DNA of 64,000 nucleotides from Achatina immaculata. Its lineage: Eukaryota > Mollusca > Gastropoda > Stylommatophora > Achatinidae. The stretch is from contig CM019712.1 of assembly GCA_009760885.1 (NCBI GenBank), positions 27,635,816 to 27,699,815 of the forward strand. The letters run 5' to 3'. The notes below the pieces were generated by a model. The model saw nothing but the letters and a program-made list of their open reading frames with translations. It searched no databases and was not told the DNA's origin. The translations under genes were made by a program, and so were the position numbers. Of this stretch, positions 1 through 11,854 are shown in pieces. How positions within the stretch are numbered: position 1 is the stretch's first letter; each line of letters starts with the position of its first letter.

Positions 1-224
1 GGAATCCGTATGCTCCAGGATCGCTGGACTAAGTGCATAAAGTTGCAATGGGGCTATGCTGAGAAATAACAAAACAAAAAAAAAACATTGGCCACAAATA
101 ATACGTTATACCTAGGGCACAATATCAGGATATGGAGAGGACTGTTGGCTTTGTCATGTCGGCAGGGGTCAGGATCTGAAGTGACCAAGAACCTCGAATT
201 CAGTGAAGAAGAAGAAAACCAACC
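1..224 (+). mobile_element. Probable LINE 3' end with (GAA)n tail
   Basis: The stretch ends in a short GAA repeat (about 209-220) just after a gaattcagtgaagaagaag motif. A similar ending, gaattcagtagg followed within 40 bases by (GAA)n, closes the GC-rich element at 25,488. The upstream part can be read as a diverged LINE C-terminus in a broken frame, but no RT motif is present. It is cut by the window start, so its length is unknown. The identification rests on the tail and the resemblance only. Confidence 0.35.
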
Positions 225-352
225 TCTTCTAATTTTTCATCATTGATATATATTTCAGCTCCTTATCTGTTTTGTCAGTTATCATCACTTTAGTTTTCTT
301 TGCATTAAAATAGAGATTTCGTTCTTCACTGTTCTTACGAACTGACATAATA
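212..352 (-). mobile_element. LINE-A reverse transcriptase fragment
   Basis: The minus strand reads a peptide equivalent to the LINE-A segment at about 18,530-18,680: MSVRKNSEE, then NAKKTK, then a stretch beginning TDKT. This is the region just after RT motif C in RTE-type elements. It is a 140-bp scrap with both ends missing and a frame break near its end. The match to the better copy in this window is good enough to assign family, not function. Confidence 0.55.
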
Positions 353-1650
353 CATACCCAGTCAGTCCCATCAGAACATCATACACAGTCATTCCCATCA
401 AAATATCATACCTAGTAACTCCCATTAAAAATCATACCCAGTGACTCCCACCAAAGCACCATACAGTCACACCCAACGAAACATCATATACACTAACTCC
501 CATCAAAACATCATATCTAGTCACTCCCATCAAATCATCTTGCACAATCACTCCCAAAAATCAGCATTACAATCACTGCAATCAAAACATTATACATAGT
601 CACTCCCACCAAGGCATCACATCTAATTACCCTCACCAAAACATAATAAGCAGTCGCTGCAATCAAAACCTAATAGACAGTCACTCCCATCAAAACATCA
701 TACACAGACGCTACCCATCAAAGCGTCATGCACAGTCACTTACAGTTAAAAAGTATACCTATTCACTCCCACTAAAACATTATACCTAGTCACTCCCATC
801 AAAACATCGTACACAGACGCTCCCATCAAAGCGTCATTCACAGTCACTTAAGTTAAAACAGCATACCTATTCACTCCCACTAAAACATCATACCTAGTCA
901 CTCACATCAAAACATAACACACAGTCACTCCCATCAAAACATCATACCTAGACACTCTCATCAAAGCGTCATACACAGTCACTTACATAAAAACGTCATA
1001 CACATTTACTCCAATCAAAACAACATACACAGTCACTACCATCTAAATATCATACCCAGTCGCTCCCATTAAAACATCATACCTAGTCACTCGCATTAAA
1101 ATATCATACCTAATCACTCCCACCAAAAAACGTACACAAGCACTCCGATCAAAACATCATACATAATCACTCCCATTTAAACATCATACATAATCACTCC
1201 CATTTAAACATCATACATAATCACTCCCATTACATATCACTGAATCCTAGTCACTACCATCAAAACATCATACCCAGTAACACCCATCTAAACATCATAA
1301 CAAGTCACTCCAATAAAACATCATACACAATCATTCTCATCAAAACATCATACCCATTCACTTCCATTAAAGCATCATACAGAGTAACTCTCATCAAAAC
1401 ATCACACCTAATCACTCGAAATAAAACATCATACCTAGTCACTCCCATCAAAACATCATACCCTGTCACTCCCTTCACAACATTAAAGCCTCTCACTCTC
1501 ATTAAAACATCATACCCAGTCACTCCATCAATACGTCTTACTTTATCATTCCCATCACAACATCATAACTAATCACTCGCATCAAAACATCATACACAGT
1601 CACTCCCAGTAAAACATCATGCCCATTCACTCCCATTAAAACATCGTAAT
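353..1650. repeat. 27-bp minisatellite, about 48 units
   Basis: A degenerate tandem array of a unit close to catcatacacagtcactccc plus atcaaaa. Units vary by substitutions and small indels, so long reading frames arise on either strand; these are by-products and not genes. The array ends at a more complex sequence near 1,650. Confidence 0.9.
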
Positions 1651-2760
1651 TCATTCTTCTACGTTCCACAATCACTTCTTTCCCAGATATTCAATGGACA
1701 CATCACCTCAGTGACCATGCTGAGATGAAAGATCAATTAAGTTTTTCCCTTTCCTGGGATTGAATCAAGTTACTAAGCCACTGGTCATTGAGACTCAGTC
1801 AGCTACGATCGCGCAGATATTAACCTGGCATTTGGCTGTATAAACTGGTACACCTACATCAATGTGGACGGCAGGGAAAATAGCGAGTTTTAAAGTTTAT
1901 TAAAAAGAAAAAAAAACATTAAAGCAGTTTCTGAGTTCTGTTTTATCCTGTGGTCAGCTGTTATTTGTGTGAAATTTTCGGGTTTTTTTTTTTTTTGTTC
2001 AGTTAAAAATATGTTTAAGATATGTGATTTAAACCCGTTTTTTTTTTTTGCACGAGTTCTCAAAATTTAACCAATACATTACCTTCAGTGCGCTGTTATT
2101 TTTTTAAGGGAAAGTCCATCATAACATGATAATTCATATATCATCGAAAACGGCGAATTCCAGCTGTTACTTGGTAATGAAACAGCCAATGGAAAGTCGC
2201 GATTTAATGTTTAATTTTGAAAACAGACACCTACTTCACAAACTTCAAAGAAATGTAGGCATATTACCATATGGGGCAATCGGACGTCGGACGTTCGAAA
2301 GCTAAAACTAGTATTACTCTTAGCTAGTAAGTACACTTCCTTTATAACAGCACACATCCGGCATTGAACCGCGCGTGTGTAACGGCCATGAATTTTTCCC
2401 AGTTTTGATCAATTTAATTCTGTTACGAAGATTAAAAAAAGGCCCAACAAAAAAAAAACGTATGAAGAGGTAAACCTTAATATAGGGCCTGGCTCTGTTG
2501 CTGGTTTTGGGAACAGCCTCGTTACACTCGGGGCACGTGTTCACGTGTCCTGTCTATGACACCAGGATGTCCTTCAGTGATGTAGATAGATGATTCCAAG
2601 GTTGTGTCTACGGTGGGTTGCAACTGATCTAGCTTTTAGTTGACAACCACTGCCCTTGATGTAATTACCACTGTCTAATTCAGGGATGTTTGCTATCAGC
2701 ATTCCTATTTCTTCTAACAAGTGATTGGATCATGAAAACTATCACATAAAGAAATAGAAA
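1651..2760. other. No gene recognised
   Basis: AT-rich sequence with several homopolymer T and A runs (for example around 1,982-1,996 and 2,037-2,049). I see no transposon protein, no convincing exon and no tandem repeat. A short open stretch on the minus strand at 2,320-2,544 has a CPEC-like start but no family I recognise. Confidence 0.5.
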
Positions 2761-3085
2761 TGGGATTCAGTGGACATTGTGGAACCAATTGTAACATCTT
2801 GACTTTGCAGATGATGTGGCACTTCTGGCACATATCCACACACAAATGCAAGAGAAACTCAGATCTTAAGCAAGAATTCATCTAAACTGGGACTATATAT
2901 TAACAGACAAAAAACAAAGATAATGAAAAATAATAGTGCAAGCAATAGCCCCACGGTAACTCAAGGAGTGCCAATTGAGGAAGTAGAGTATTTCACATAT
3001 TTAGGCAGCATAGTGGATACATATAGGGGAAGGAAAAGGATGTTAAGGTTATAATAACCAAGGTCAGGACAGCTTTTATCCAGCT
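2761..3085 (+). mobile_element. LINE reverse transcriptase fragment with FADD motif
   Basis: At 2,801-2,830 the plus strand reads DFADDVALLA, the catalytic motif C of non-LTR reverse transcriptases, with both aspartates. The next bases read as a decayed continuation (KLRS, then TDKK, then an EEVEYFTYLGS-like segment around 2,975-3,010), the usual order downstream of motif C in RTE-type LINEs. Stops and frameshifts break the frame. The fragment meets an oppositely oriented LINE piece at about 3,200. Confidence 0.65.
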
Positions 3086-3199
3086 TAACAAAATATGTAT
3101 ATATGCCATTACGTGTGCCTTTTCCTTCAATGAAACCACAGTTCTTAAGCGATTTCTGGTTTTATTTTGCCCCTGACTCTTCTCATCACAATACGAAGC

Positions 3200-3855
3200 A
3201 GGATTTTGGTAATATGGCTCATAAGAATGAGCCAGAAACTAATATGGTCGTAATATGGTCTTCACATTCAACTGCACCTTGCTTCTTCTGTAGGGCAACT
3301 AAAATTGATTGCAAAAGGTCTGATGGGACATAGTTACTGGTATAGGTCTCATTCAGAAATCTGGTAATTATTTCTATGCCAAGCTCTCCTAATGCTTCCA
3401 ATTCTTCCTTGGTGATTTTATCTGGTCCTGGTGCTTTGTTGTTCTTCATGTGCTTGACGGCTTCTTCCACTTCTGCTTTTAATAAAGGGGGGGGGGGAAC
3501 CTTCATTATTATTTATCTATTTCGCTTCTATTGTCCTCATAGAGATCTTTAACGTATTCGCACCATTGTGCCATTGTTTCATCTCTGTCATTATTGTATG
3601 CCCCTCCTTTGACTTCAGGCAACCAGTCTTGTGGTAGGTCTTTTTTTTTTTGTTTATTAACTCCTTTATCTGTTTATACATATCTCTTGTGTTTCCATGA
3701 TGGTGTGTCTCTATTTCACTACGTTTCTTATTTAGCCACTCCTCCTTAGCTTTACTGCATTTGTGTCTTATTTCTTTATTTATTTTGTCATATTCATCTT
3801 TATCGTCCTTAAGACTTCTTCTCCGATCCATTAGTTGGAAAATTTCATCTGTCAT
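3200..3855 (-). mobile_element. LINE fragment: endonuclease-RT linker and RT N-terminus
   Basis: Minus-strand frames at 3,517-3,855 and 3,219-3,506 read the linker MDRRRSLKDD...EYDKINKEIRHKCSKAKEEW and then APGPDKITKEELEALGELG, which is the start of the RT domain in BovB/RTE-like elements (the APGxDxIxxE box). A G-run at 3,488-3,497 sits at the frame break between the two parts. The catalytic RT motifs are absent, so the piece is 3'-truncated or cut by the neighbouring fragment. Confidence 0.75.
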
Positions 3856-3879
3856 CCATGTGAAAGAAGAATATGAGAA

Positions 3880-5000
3880 GAAAGTAGAAAAATGTTTATA
3901 AACTTACCAACAAAAATTAGTAAAAGAGGAGTGGGCCTTGTTCAAAACCAGCAGTTTACAAAGAGAAAGGGACATATGTGGTACATGTAAAACAAGGAGG
4001 CAGAGACATAAAAATAGCAACATGATGCAACGATGAAATGAAAGAGGCTGTAAAAGAAAAAAAATAGTAAGGAGGATCTAGACTACATTGAATATCAAAC
4101 TGGAATAAGACACTCTAAGCGGATGATAAGAGATACAAAGGTAAAATCCTGGCAGGAATACAGTGAAGTTGTAAAGAACAATCACAAAGAAGCTACGAAA
4201 ATCTGTTATAAGAAGATCAGTGCAGTGAGAAAGCGAGCAGAGCACTTCGAGCCAACAGAGATTGTGAACGATGTTAATGGTGATCTGGTCTGCGAACCAG
4301 GGAGGGTAGAACAGCTATGGAGACAGTACTTGGACAAGTTACTCACTATAACATTAGAGACAAGCCAAACCCATGTAATAACACGCATGGCCCTGTAGAA
4401 CTGGAACCAGACATTGTACAAGGTGAGACAAAGAAGCCATCAGAAAGGCCTCAATGAACAAAGCCCCAGGATGTGATGGAGTACCCAGTGAGTTAATCAA
4501 ATGTGCGAAAGAGGTTAGAATAGGTTGACTAAACAGATTCTATAACTTGGTATGGGAAAAACAAGAAACACCACAGTACTGGAGAAACGCTGTAATTATT
4601 CCAATATGGAAGAAAAATTGTAGTAAAAGGATATAGATGCATCTCAGTACTAAGCCATGCTGGTAAAATGTTCTGCAAGATCCTAGAGAACTGACTGTGA
4701 TCAGTGACTGAACCACAGTTAAATGAAACTCAGACGAGATTTAGAAAAAAAATAGAAGCTGTACAGATGTAATATTTTCCGTAAGACAACTAAGATCGGC
4801 TGAACACAGTCAGATACTGCACATAGCTTAAGTAGATCAGGAAAAATCATTTTATAGAGTAGATAGATATAAACTGTGGGAAATTTTACAGCATTATGGA
4901 GTTAGACAGTATGCAGGAAGAGCTAAGAGAACTAATCAAGCGCAGATATACGGTCAGGAACAGGCAAGAGTGGAGGCAGATTGTTTCTTCAGAAATGGAC
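3880..5000 (+). mobile_element. Decayed LINE RT, plus strand
   Basis: Frame pieces in order read an RT-linker region (4,123-4,398, with EYSEVVKNNHKEATK and VNDVNGDLVCEPGRVEQLWRQY), then NKAPGCDGVPSELIK (about 4,455-4,500), an IPIWKK segment (4,600), and KLWEILQHYGV (about 4,875-4,905) after a damaged motif A. That is the order of a BovB/RTE-type RT. Multiple stops and indels make it a pseudogene. It ends before motif C. Confidence 0.7.
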
Positions 5001-5033
5001 ATCAAAATGTTGAACTACTGAGAAGAAAGTGTG

Positions 5034-5073
5034 AGTGTGTCTCTGTGTGTATGTGATAGAGTGAGACACAGAG

Positions 5074-5106
<33 letters not shown>
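5034..5106. repeat. Microsatellite (GT-rich then GA)n
   Basis: A short tgtgtgtctctgtgtg stretch is followed by a pure run of GA dinucleotides from about 5,078 to 5,106. Confidence 0.9.
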
Positions 5107-5109
<3 letters not shown>

Positions 5110-5440
5110 TAACGTTACTTTTGAAGAGTAAATAATTAGTCATGGAAGTCTGTCTGACATGTCACCCCTTATCTCTGTCACAAACGTTCATTTAGTACAA
5201 TCACTGCATGATAAACATGGATGCAATAGGAACACATTGATATAAACCACTTATCAAGGCTGTCAGTTATGTTTAGAAAATAAGTACATGTTTGGAAAAT
5301 ATCTTTACATTCAGACACATTCTTTACAGACAAAGAGATACATAATTAGCAGGCCACATTTAGTTCAAAGCAGTCTCTGTTCTCTAAAACTAGAGAAAAA
5401 CACAGATCCTATCACAGATAAAGAAGAGCACTAACATAAC
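5107..5440 (-). mobile_element. Decayed LINE-E 3' end plus intron-like paralogous stretch
   Basis: Positions 5,115-5,170 resemble the LINE-E 3' end (agagtaaataattagtca against gggtaaataattgggcac at 17,027), but are heavily diverged. From about 5,355 to 5,440 the sequence matches 12,772-12,860 (cacatttagttcaaa, then ctctgttctct, then acaaaaac), so this part shares ancestry with the bases upstream of the signal-peptide exon candidate. Confidence 0.35.
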
Positions 5441-5745
5441 ACACTTACTGCAAGTATGTCCTAATAAACTTACTGCAGGTATGTCGTAATGGACTTACTG
5501 CAGGTATGTCGTAATAGGCTTACTGCAGGTATGTCCTAATAGACTTACTGCAGGTATGTCGTAACAGACTTACTGCAGATATGTCATAATAGACTTACTG
5601 CAGGTATGTCGTAACAGACTTACTGCAGATATGTCATAATAGACTTACTGCAGGTATGTCGTAATGGATTTTCTGCAGGTATGTCCTAAAAGACTTACTG
5701 CAGGTATGTCGTAACAGACTTACTGCGGGTATGTCGTAAACGTAT
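5441..5745. repeat. 25-bp minisatellite
   Basis: About 12 copies of a unit close to cttactgcaggtatgtcgta plus ataga. Units differ mainly at two or three positions. No coding potential. Confidence 0.92.
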
Positions 5746-5779
5746 ACATATCGTTAGCCATCTAAGAGTGAGAACTAGC

Positions 5780-6070
5780 GAAAGAACGAAGAGACTTTAA
5801 TGTAAAAGGCTTAAGAATTGGGCACGCAGGCCCGTGTAACATTCTGTCCTCATCTTACAGCTGTCTCTCACTCACAGTCATTCAGCATTTATTAATTAGC
5901 ATAGTGAGCATAAAGAAGCGATCAAGTGAATAAATAAATAATAAATCATCTCTTGTCAATACACTACACACTCTGATTTATGTAACTACATGAAATAAAC
6001 TTACATTCTTACATTCATTATAAACTAACAAATGTATAGAAAAGCAGTATAATAAATAGAACAATCACAA
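5780..6070 (-). mobile_element. LINE-E (CR1-like) 3' end fragment
   Basis: It contains aagaattgggcacgcaggcc, a signature also present at 17,037 and 50,297 at the 3' end of LINE-E copies, and continues with the same ordered features (ctcactcacagtcatt, then an AT-rich stretch). There is no protein-coding part. It runs into the TATC microsatellite. Confidence 0.5.
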
Positions 6071-6316
<246 letters not shown>

Positions 6317-6360
6317 TTTATGTATCTGCAGTTGATGTACGTCTCATAGCAATTTAGCAG

Positions 6361-6716
6361 TAAGTATTCACGGTGAAGAGAATCTAGTGAAGACAGAGTG
6401 CTAGTTCACTATAGTGTAAAGATAATGCACTGAAGATAGAGTGCTAGTGCATTATAATTGAAGTGAATCTGTTGAAGATAGAACGATAATGCACTATACT
6501 CTGAAGAGAATCTATTGAAGATAGAACTCTAGTGCACTATAATGTGAAGAGAATCTATTGAAGATAGAACTCTAGTGCACTATAATGTGAAGAGAATCTA
6601 TTGAAGATAGAACTCTAGTGCACTATAATGTGAAGAGAATCTAATGAAGATAAAGTGTTAGTGCACTATAATGTGAAGAGAATCTAATGAAGATAAAGTG
6701 TTAGTGCACTACTATT
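6361..6716. repeat. 43-bp minisatellite
   Basis: About eight units built on gtgaagagaatctattgaag followed by atagaactctagtgcactat and aat. The central units are nearly identical and the outer ones diverged, which is the usual pattern of local expansion. Confidence 0.9.
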
Positions 6717-6825
6717 TTAGAGGACACCCAAGATGTTGAGATAGCCCTGAGTTAGTACTTGTTATGTGTTTCGGGTTATTGTTATATTTTGATAGTTCAG
6801 AATAACTGAGATTGTGTAGTACTAA

Positions 6826-7398
6826 CACCGTGCTAACTAATAATGGTGATACAATGAGGGAAATTAAAAGGAGGACATCTATCGTTCTTCAGAAAGTAAA
6901 ACAAAGAAAGAAACTATGGAGAGGAGCAGACAGAACTACAAAAATAAGATTTTTAAGGGCATGCATCTTTCCCATCTCAACATATGCCTGTGAGACCTGG
7001 ACACTTAACAAAACAGTTGAGAAACACATAAATGCCTTTGAATGTAAATGCTACAGAAGAGTTCTCCAAATATCGTGGACACAAAAAAGAACAAATATAT
7101 CTATACTACAAGAGCTTAATATTGAAGAAGGTTAGCTAGTGAAGAGGATTAAAGAGAGAAAACTTAAATATTTTGGACACATTAAACGTCATGATAATTT
7201 AGAGAAGACCGTATTGGAAGGATACATAATGGGAAAAAGAAAAAGAGGAAGACCAAAACGAAGATGGGCAAGACATCGTTGACGATCTGCAAATGGATGC
7301 CGCAGCAGCAGGTCATCTTGCTCACAACCGAGAGGCCTACAGGAGTGCTGTTTGGGAGGCAAAGTTCCATAAGGGACATGCAAATGAATGAATGAATG
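6826..7398 (+). mobile_element. LINE-A (RTE/BovB-like) 3' fragment
   Basis: Reads the C-terminal part of an RTE-type polyprotein: NNGDTMREIKRRTS, FLRACIFPISTYACETWTLN, then INAFECKCYRRVLQISW, GHIKRH, and the GKRKRGRPKRRW box, ending with a (TGAA)n tail at 7,383-7,398. BovB elements of vertebrates share this layout (YGCESWT...RRIDAFE...GHLMRR). A TAG at about 7,130 replaces the Trp codon of GWLVKR, and a missing base triplet near 7,267 breaks the GRP box frame, so the copy is dead and 5'-truncated. Confidence 0.85.
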
Positions 7399-7571
7399 AA
7401 CAGCGTGCTTGCTTTTATACTAGTATTTGCTCCACGCTACGCTTGTTAATATTACTGATGACATGTCAGTTTATTGTATGTCCACGTTCTCGTCAGTTTT
7501 TGTGTGAATTAGTCCTCGCATATTTGGATCACGTGCTTATGTCATCCACTACCATTGGTGTTACACCTTAC

Positions 7572-7719
7572 CTGTGTTGAGTACAGACTCTGACAGTGAT
7601 TTTCCTTTACTTGGCATGCTGGTACGGGTAGCCAGAAGGTTGAGCCTGGGCGCACATTGGTTTCCCTCAACTACTGTGGTACGTAAACTTTGGGATTCAT
7701 GGAATGTTTCCCTGCTCCA
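7572..7719 (-). other. Weak exon candidate (copy 1)
   Basis: On the minus strand an open 148-base segment lies between an acceptor-like ctttaaaacag and a donor-like gtaagg. The same structure occurs in the tandem copy at 9,139-9,286. Differences between copies include synonymous and conservative changes, but also replacements. I recognise no domain. It may equally be chance. Confidence 0.2.
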
Positions 7720-8375
7720 CTGTTTTAAAGTGCAAGAATTTACTTCAGTCAGTTATCAGGCACCAAGAACCCAACATAATTATCTCGCTCCCCTCATTAT
7801 TTCCTCTTTCACTTATAAGTTATATTTCCCCTCGTTCTTGACTAAAGTTACAACGCGAATCCTTTCCTTCTGTATGTCCATACATTAATGATTGTCATTA
7901 TATTTATATGATGCCCTAAACTAATTAATTTCTTCTTTCTAAATAAAACATAAACTGTCTTTAACTTGAATTCCTTGTCTAACAAACATCGATGTTAAGA
8001 AAAAGAATAGACTAAGGAGAAAGAGAAGAATTGGTATGGCTTGGGGTTTTTTTTACGTAGACAAAATTGGTCGTCATTTTAACGTAAACTGTACATTTCC
8101 GCTTCTAATGAGAGGGCTATACTGGGAGCGTTCACTGATATAAAGTTCATATAGTTTGTTTTTCTTTTAGTAAAGAAGATGATGGCAACAGATTGCAGAT
8201 AAAGGAGGGAAACCAAAGCAACAACTAATCTACCTAACTCACGAAATAGATCGTCTGACAGATTCATGAAATAAAGGGACATGCAAATGAATGAATGAAT
8301 GAACACCGTGCTTGCTTTTATACTAGTATTTGTTCCATGCTACGCTTGTTAATATTACTGATGACATGTCAGTTT

Positions 8376-9029
8376 CTGGGTAAATCCACCAGCATGCAGT
8401 ATTCAATTAAACGGAACCATTCTAAAGCAGGTGCAGAAATTCAAATACCTTGGAGCAGTAATAACTTCAGATGGGAAATGCAAAACAGAAATTAGTAACA
8501 GAATAGGCCAAGCAAAGACTGCATTTCAGAGAATGAGAAACATATTAGTTAACACATCCTTATCAATGAATGTTAGAAAACGAGTCCTAAAATGCTATAT
8601 TGAACCTATCTTGTTATATGGAAGTGAATCATGGACAATAGGCAAGTCTGCACAAAAATCATTGGAAGCAGCAGAAATGTGGTTTATTAGAAGAATGTTG
8701 CGAATCCCCTGGACAGCAAAAATAACTAATGAAGAATGTATGAGAAGAGCTGGAGAGACAAAAAACCTTGTCAGAAAGATAAGAGAGAGACAATGTACTT
8801 TCATAGGACATGCAATGAGAAGAGGGGGCATTGAAAATATTATAACAACAGGAAAAATAGAAGGAAGAAGATCAAGAGGAAGACCAAGAGAAATGATACT
8901 GGACAGTCTGACGGGATGGTGTGAGAGGAGATCACCAACTGAACTGATGGCCTGCATGAAGGATCGGGTACTCTGGAGAAGCATAATAGCCACAACCAGT
9001 CTGCACGGCACCTGATGATGATGATGATG
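8376..9029 (+). mobile_element. LINE-C insertion with target-site duplication
   Basis: A 5'-truncated LINE encodes the RT C-terminal region: FKYLGAVITSDGKCKTEISNR, then VRKRVLKCYIEPILLYGSESW, RRMLRIPWTAK, FIGHAMRRGG and the GRRSRGRPRE box, ending SLHGT-stop and a (GAT)n tail. The frame 8,431-9,015 is open to its stop. It is flanked by atgtcagttt at 8,366-8,375 and 9,030-9,039, and the tandem copy at 7,463-7,472 shows the same 10 bases once: the unoccupied site. Confidence 0.93.
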
Positions 9030-9138
9030 ATGTCAGTTTATTGTATGTCCACGTTCTCGTCAGTTTTTGTGTGAATTAGTCCTCCCATATTTGGATCACG
9101 TGCTTATTTCATCCACTACCATTGGTGTTACACCTTAC

Positions 9139-9286
9139 CTGTGTTGAGTACAGAGTCTGATAGTGATTTTCCTTTACTTGGCATGCTGGTACGGGTAGCC
9201 AGAAGGTTGAGCCTGGGTGCACATTGGTTTCTCTCAACTACTGTGGTACGTAAACTTTGGGGTTCATGGAATGTTTCCCTGCTCCA
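9139..9286 (-). other. Weak exon candidate (copy 2)
   Basis: Second copy of the 148-base open segment of 7,572-7,719, with acceptor-like and donor-like edges on the minus strand, phase 0 to 1. The predicted peptide is rich in Ser, Thr and basic residues, without a known motif. Confidence 0.2.
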
Positions 9287-10134
9287 CTGTTTTAAAGTGC
9301 AAGAATTTAGTTCAGTCAATTATCAGACACCAAGAACCCAACATAATTATCTCGCTCCCCTCATTATTTCCTCTTTCACTTATAAGTTATATTTCCCCTC
9401 GTTCTTGACTAAAGTTACAACGCGAATCCTTTCCTTCTGTATGTCCATACATTAATGATTGTCATTATATTTATATGATGCCCTAAACTAATTAATTTCT
9501 TCTTTCTAAATAAAACATAAGCTGTCTTTAACTTGAATTCCTTGTCTAACAAACATCGATGTTAAGAAAAAGAATAGACTAAGGAGAAAGAGAAGAATTG
9601 GTATGGCTTGGGGTTTTTTTTACATAGACAAAATTGGTCGTCATTTTAACGTAAACTGTACATTTTCGCTTCTAATGAGAGGGCTATAATTGGAGCGTTC
9701 ACTGATATAAAGTTCATATAGTTTGTTTTTCTTTTAGTAAAGAAGATGATGGCAACAGATTGCAGATAAAGGAGGGAAACCAAAGCAACAACTAATCTAC
9801 CTAACTCACGAAATAGATCGTCTGACAGATTCATGAAATAAAGGGAGACAAGAAGTGAAGACGTTAGATAGTGCTATTGTATAGAATACGAAGGCAGTAA
9901 TTGGGCTGAATATAGCAGATATAATGAAAACATGACTTATTTATTACATAGGTCATAAAAAATAACAGCAAATTGCTAACGCATGATTCATAAATCAGTC
10001 GTGCAGGTAACGAATAATGTAACAAAGAAATATTTACAATGTAATATTTATGAAAATTTGAGGGGAGAGACAAAATTATTAGATGATAAAATATTTGTAC
10101 TCTAACTGGCAAGATTTATTCTCGCAGGGTTGTG

Positions 10135-10187
10135 TATATAATCCAGGTAGTTCGCTACAGGATGTTTTATTCAGCCGAGAGTCCCTG
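10135..10187 (+). promoter_or_regulatory. TATA box and first splice donor of a candidate gene
   Basis: TATATAA at 10,135-10,141 is followed after about 25-35 bases by a pyrimidine-A start-like stretch (tttattcagcc), then ccctg|gtaagt with the donor GT at 10,188. The same arrangement is kept at 57,079-57,132 in the paralogous segment although surrounding bases have changed. The layout suggests a short non-coding first exon. I cannot show transcription from sequence alone. Confidence 0.45.
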
Positions 10188-10369
10188 GTAAGTTCTTGTA
10201 CGTGGTGTCAGTACCTATCACATCCACCACCGTCTTGTGTGTCCTCTGACTTCAAGTCTTCTGTAGAAGTTTAGTATTGTGATGTCCTGTTTGTCTGCCA
10301 GATTCTGTGTGAATATATCTGCTTGTGATGGTTTCTGCCTGTAGTTGTCTCTGCTTGTAGTCGTCCCTA

Positions 10370-11085
10370 TTTCTGTGTGTGATTATCTCTGCCTATGGTT
10401 GTCTATGCCTGTAGTTGTGTTTTTGTCTCCGCCTATGATTGTCTATGCCTGCAGTTGTGTTTTTGTCTCCGCCTATGGTTGTCTATGCCTGTAGTTGTGT
10501 TTTTGTCTCCGCCTATGGTTGTCTATGCCTGTGGTTGTGTTTTTGTCTCCGCCTATGGTTGTCTATGCCTGTAGTTATGTTTTTGTCTCCGCCTATGGTT
10601 TTCTATGCCTGTAGTTGTGTTTTTGTCTCTGCCTATGGTTGTCTATGCCTGTGGTTGTGTTTTTGTCTCTGCCTATGGTTGTCTATGCCTGTAGTTATGT
10701 TTTTGTCTCCGCCTATGGTTGTCTATGCCTGTAGTTATGTTTTTGTCTCCGCCTATGGTTGTCTATGCCTGTAGTTGTGTTTTTGTCTCCGCCTATGGTT
10801 GTCTATGCCTGTAGTTGTGTTTTTGTCTCCGCCTATAGTTGTCTATGCCTGTGGTTGTGTTTTTGTCTCTGCCTAAGGTTGTCTATGCCTGTGGTTGTGT
10901 TTTTGTCTCTGCCTAAGGTTGTCTATGCCTGTGGTTGTGTTTTTGTCTCCGCCTATGGTTGTCTATGCCTGTGGTTGTGTTTTTGTCTCTGCCTAAGGTT
11001 GTCTATGCCTGTGGTTGTGTTTTTGTCTCTGCCTAAGGTTGTCTATGCCTGTGGTTGTGTTTTTGTCTCTGCCTATGGTTATTTC
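10370..11085. repeat. 40-bp minisatellite, about 18 units
   Basis: Near-perfect array of ttgtctccgcctatggttg followed by tctatgcctgtagttgtgttt-type units. Open frames through it encode repetitive Cys/Tyr/Val peptides, but they are by-products of the repeat. Two higher-order variants alternate (Cgcctatgg and Tgcctaagg), showing block duplication inside the array. Confidence 0.95.
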
Positions 11086-11690
11086 TGTCTGTGATTTTCT
11101 CCGACTGTAACTTCCTATCCTTGATTTTCTATGCTTGTTATTTTCTGTGTTTTTAGGTGTGTTCATTTTTTTTTCCTGCTAGTGATTATATTTTTGACTG
11201 ATTTATGTACACATGCTTGTCTCTGCTTTAAAAAAAAAGTGTATGCATGTGAGTCTCTCTGTTTTTGTTTTATTTTAGCAGTTTGTGAACGTTTGTTATG
11301 TTTTTGGTTTTCTCGTCCAGTGATTGTTTCCGTTATTGCATTTCTTTGTGAGATTGTCTTTGACTTTGAGCTTCTCTGATAGTGATTGTTTCTGGCTCTA
11401 ATCGTCTCTTCGGATGATTGTTTGTGACTGTGATTGTCTCTTGTTGTTATTGTCTCTGACAGTGACTGTTTATTTTTGTTATTGTTTCTGTCTGTTATTG
11501 TCTCTTGTTGTTATTGTTTCTGCCTGTTATTGTCTCTTGTTTCTTGTTGTTTTTGTTTCTGCCTTTGATTGTTTCTACCTGTGATTGTGTCTTGTTGTTA
11601 TTGTCTCTATTTTGATTGTGTCTATGCTATACTTTCTGTGATTATCTCTGCCTGTGATAGTCTCTGTTTCTTTTTATTTTATAGAACCTT
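11086..11690. repeat. Degenerate continuation of the tgtctctg-type repeat
   Basis: Diverged units of tgattgtctctg with variable spacing run on from the 40-bp array. It matches the degenerate part at 57,480-57,780 in the paralogous segment. No coding signal. Confidence 0.6.
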
Positions 11691-11854
11691 TTAGTTGACT
11701 TTGTCGTTAGTTCTCATGTTGAAGGAGGGTTTGATTCCTGCTTTGGTTGTCTCCTACATCATCTGTTACCCACGCTGTGTGTGATCGTTGCTATATGCAG
11801 TCGAGTTTGTCTGTGGGTTTGTCTAATGATAATCGTGTTTGCATCAGCTAAATG

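Larger units (their letters stand above)
7370..9846. repeat. Tandem duplication (unit about 904 bp), second copy split by a LINE
   Basis: Positions 7,370-8,273 recur at 8,274-9,846. The two copies keep a constant offset of 903-904 bases up to 8,375, and about 1,567 afterwards because a LINE-C insertion fills the second copy. The junction (aaataaagggacatgc at about 8,270) and the end of copy 2 (aaataaagggagac at about 9,837) show aaggga as the short homology used. Copies differ at scattered bases, so this is a real duplication and not a simple assembly echo. Confidence 0.88.

Noticed and set aside
10130..10190. Spliced-leader RNA gene, because a very short exon ends in a strong donor.
   Set aside because: No Sm-site or stem-loop structure is visible downstream and the block occurs only twice, while SL genes are usually many and conserved.
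10439..11094. Two 111-residue plus-strand frames rich in Cys, Val and Tyr.
   Set aside because: They are the 40-bp minisatellite read in two frames; no start context and no domain.
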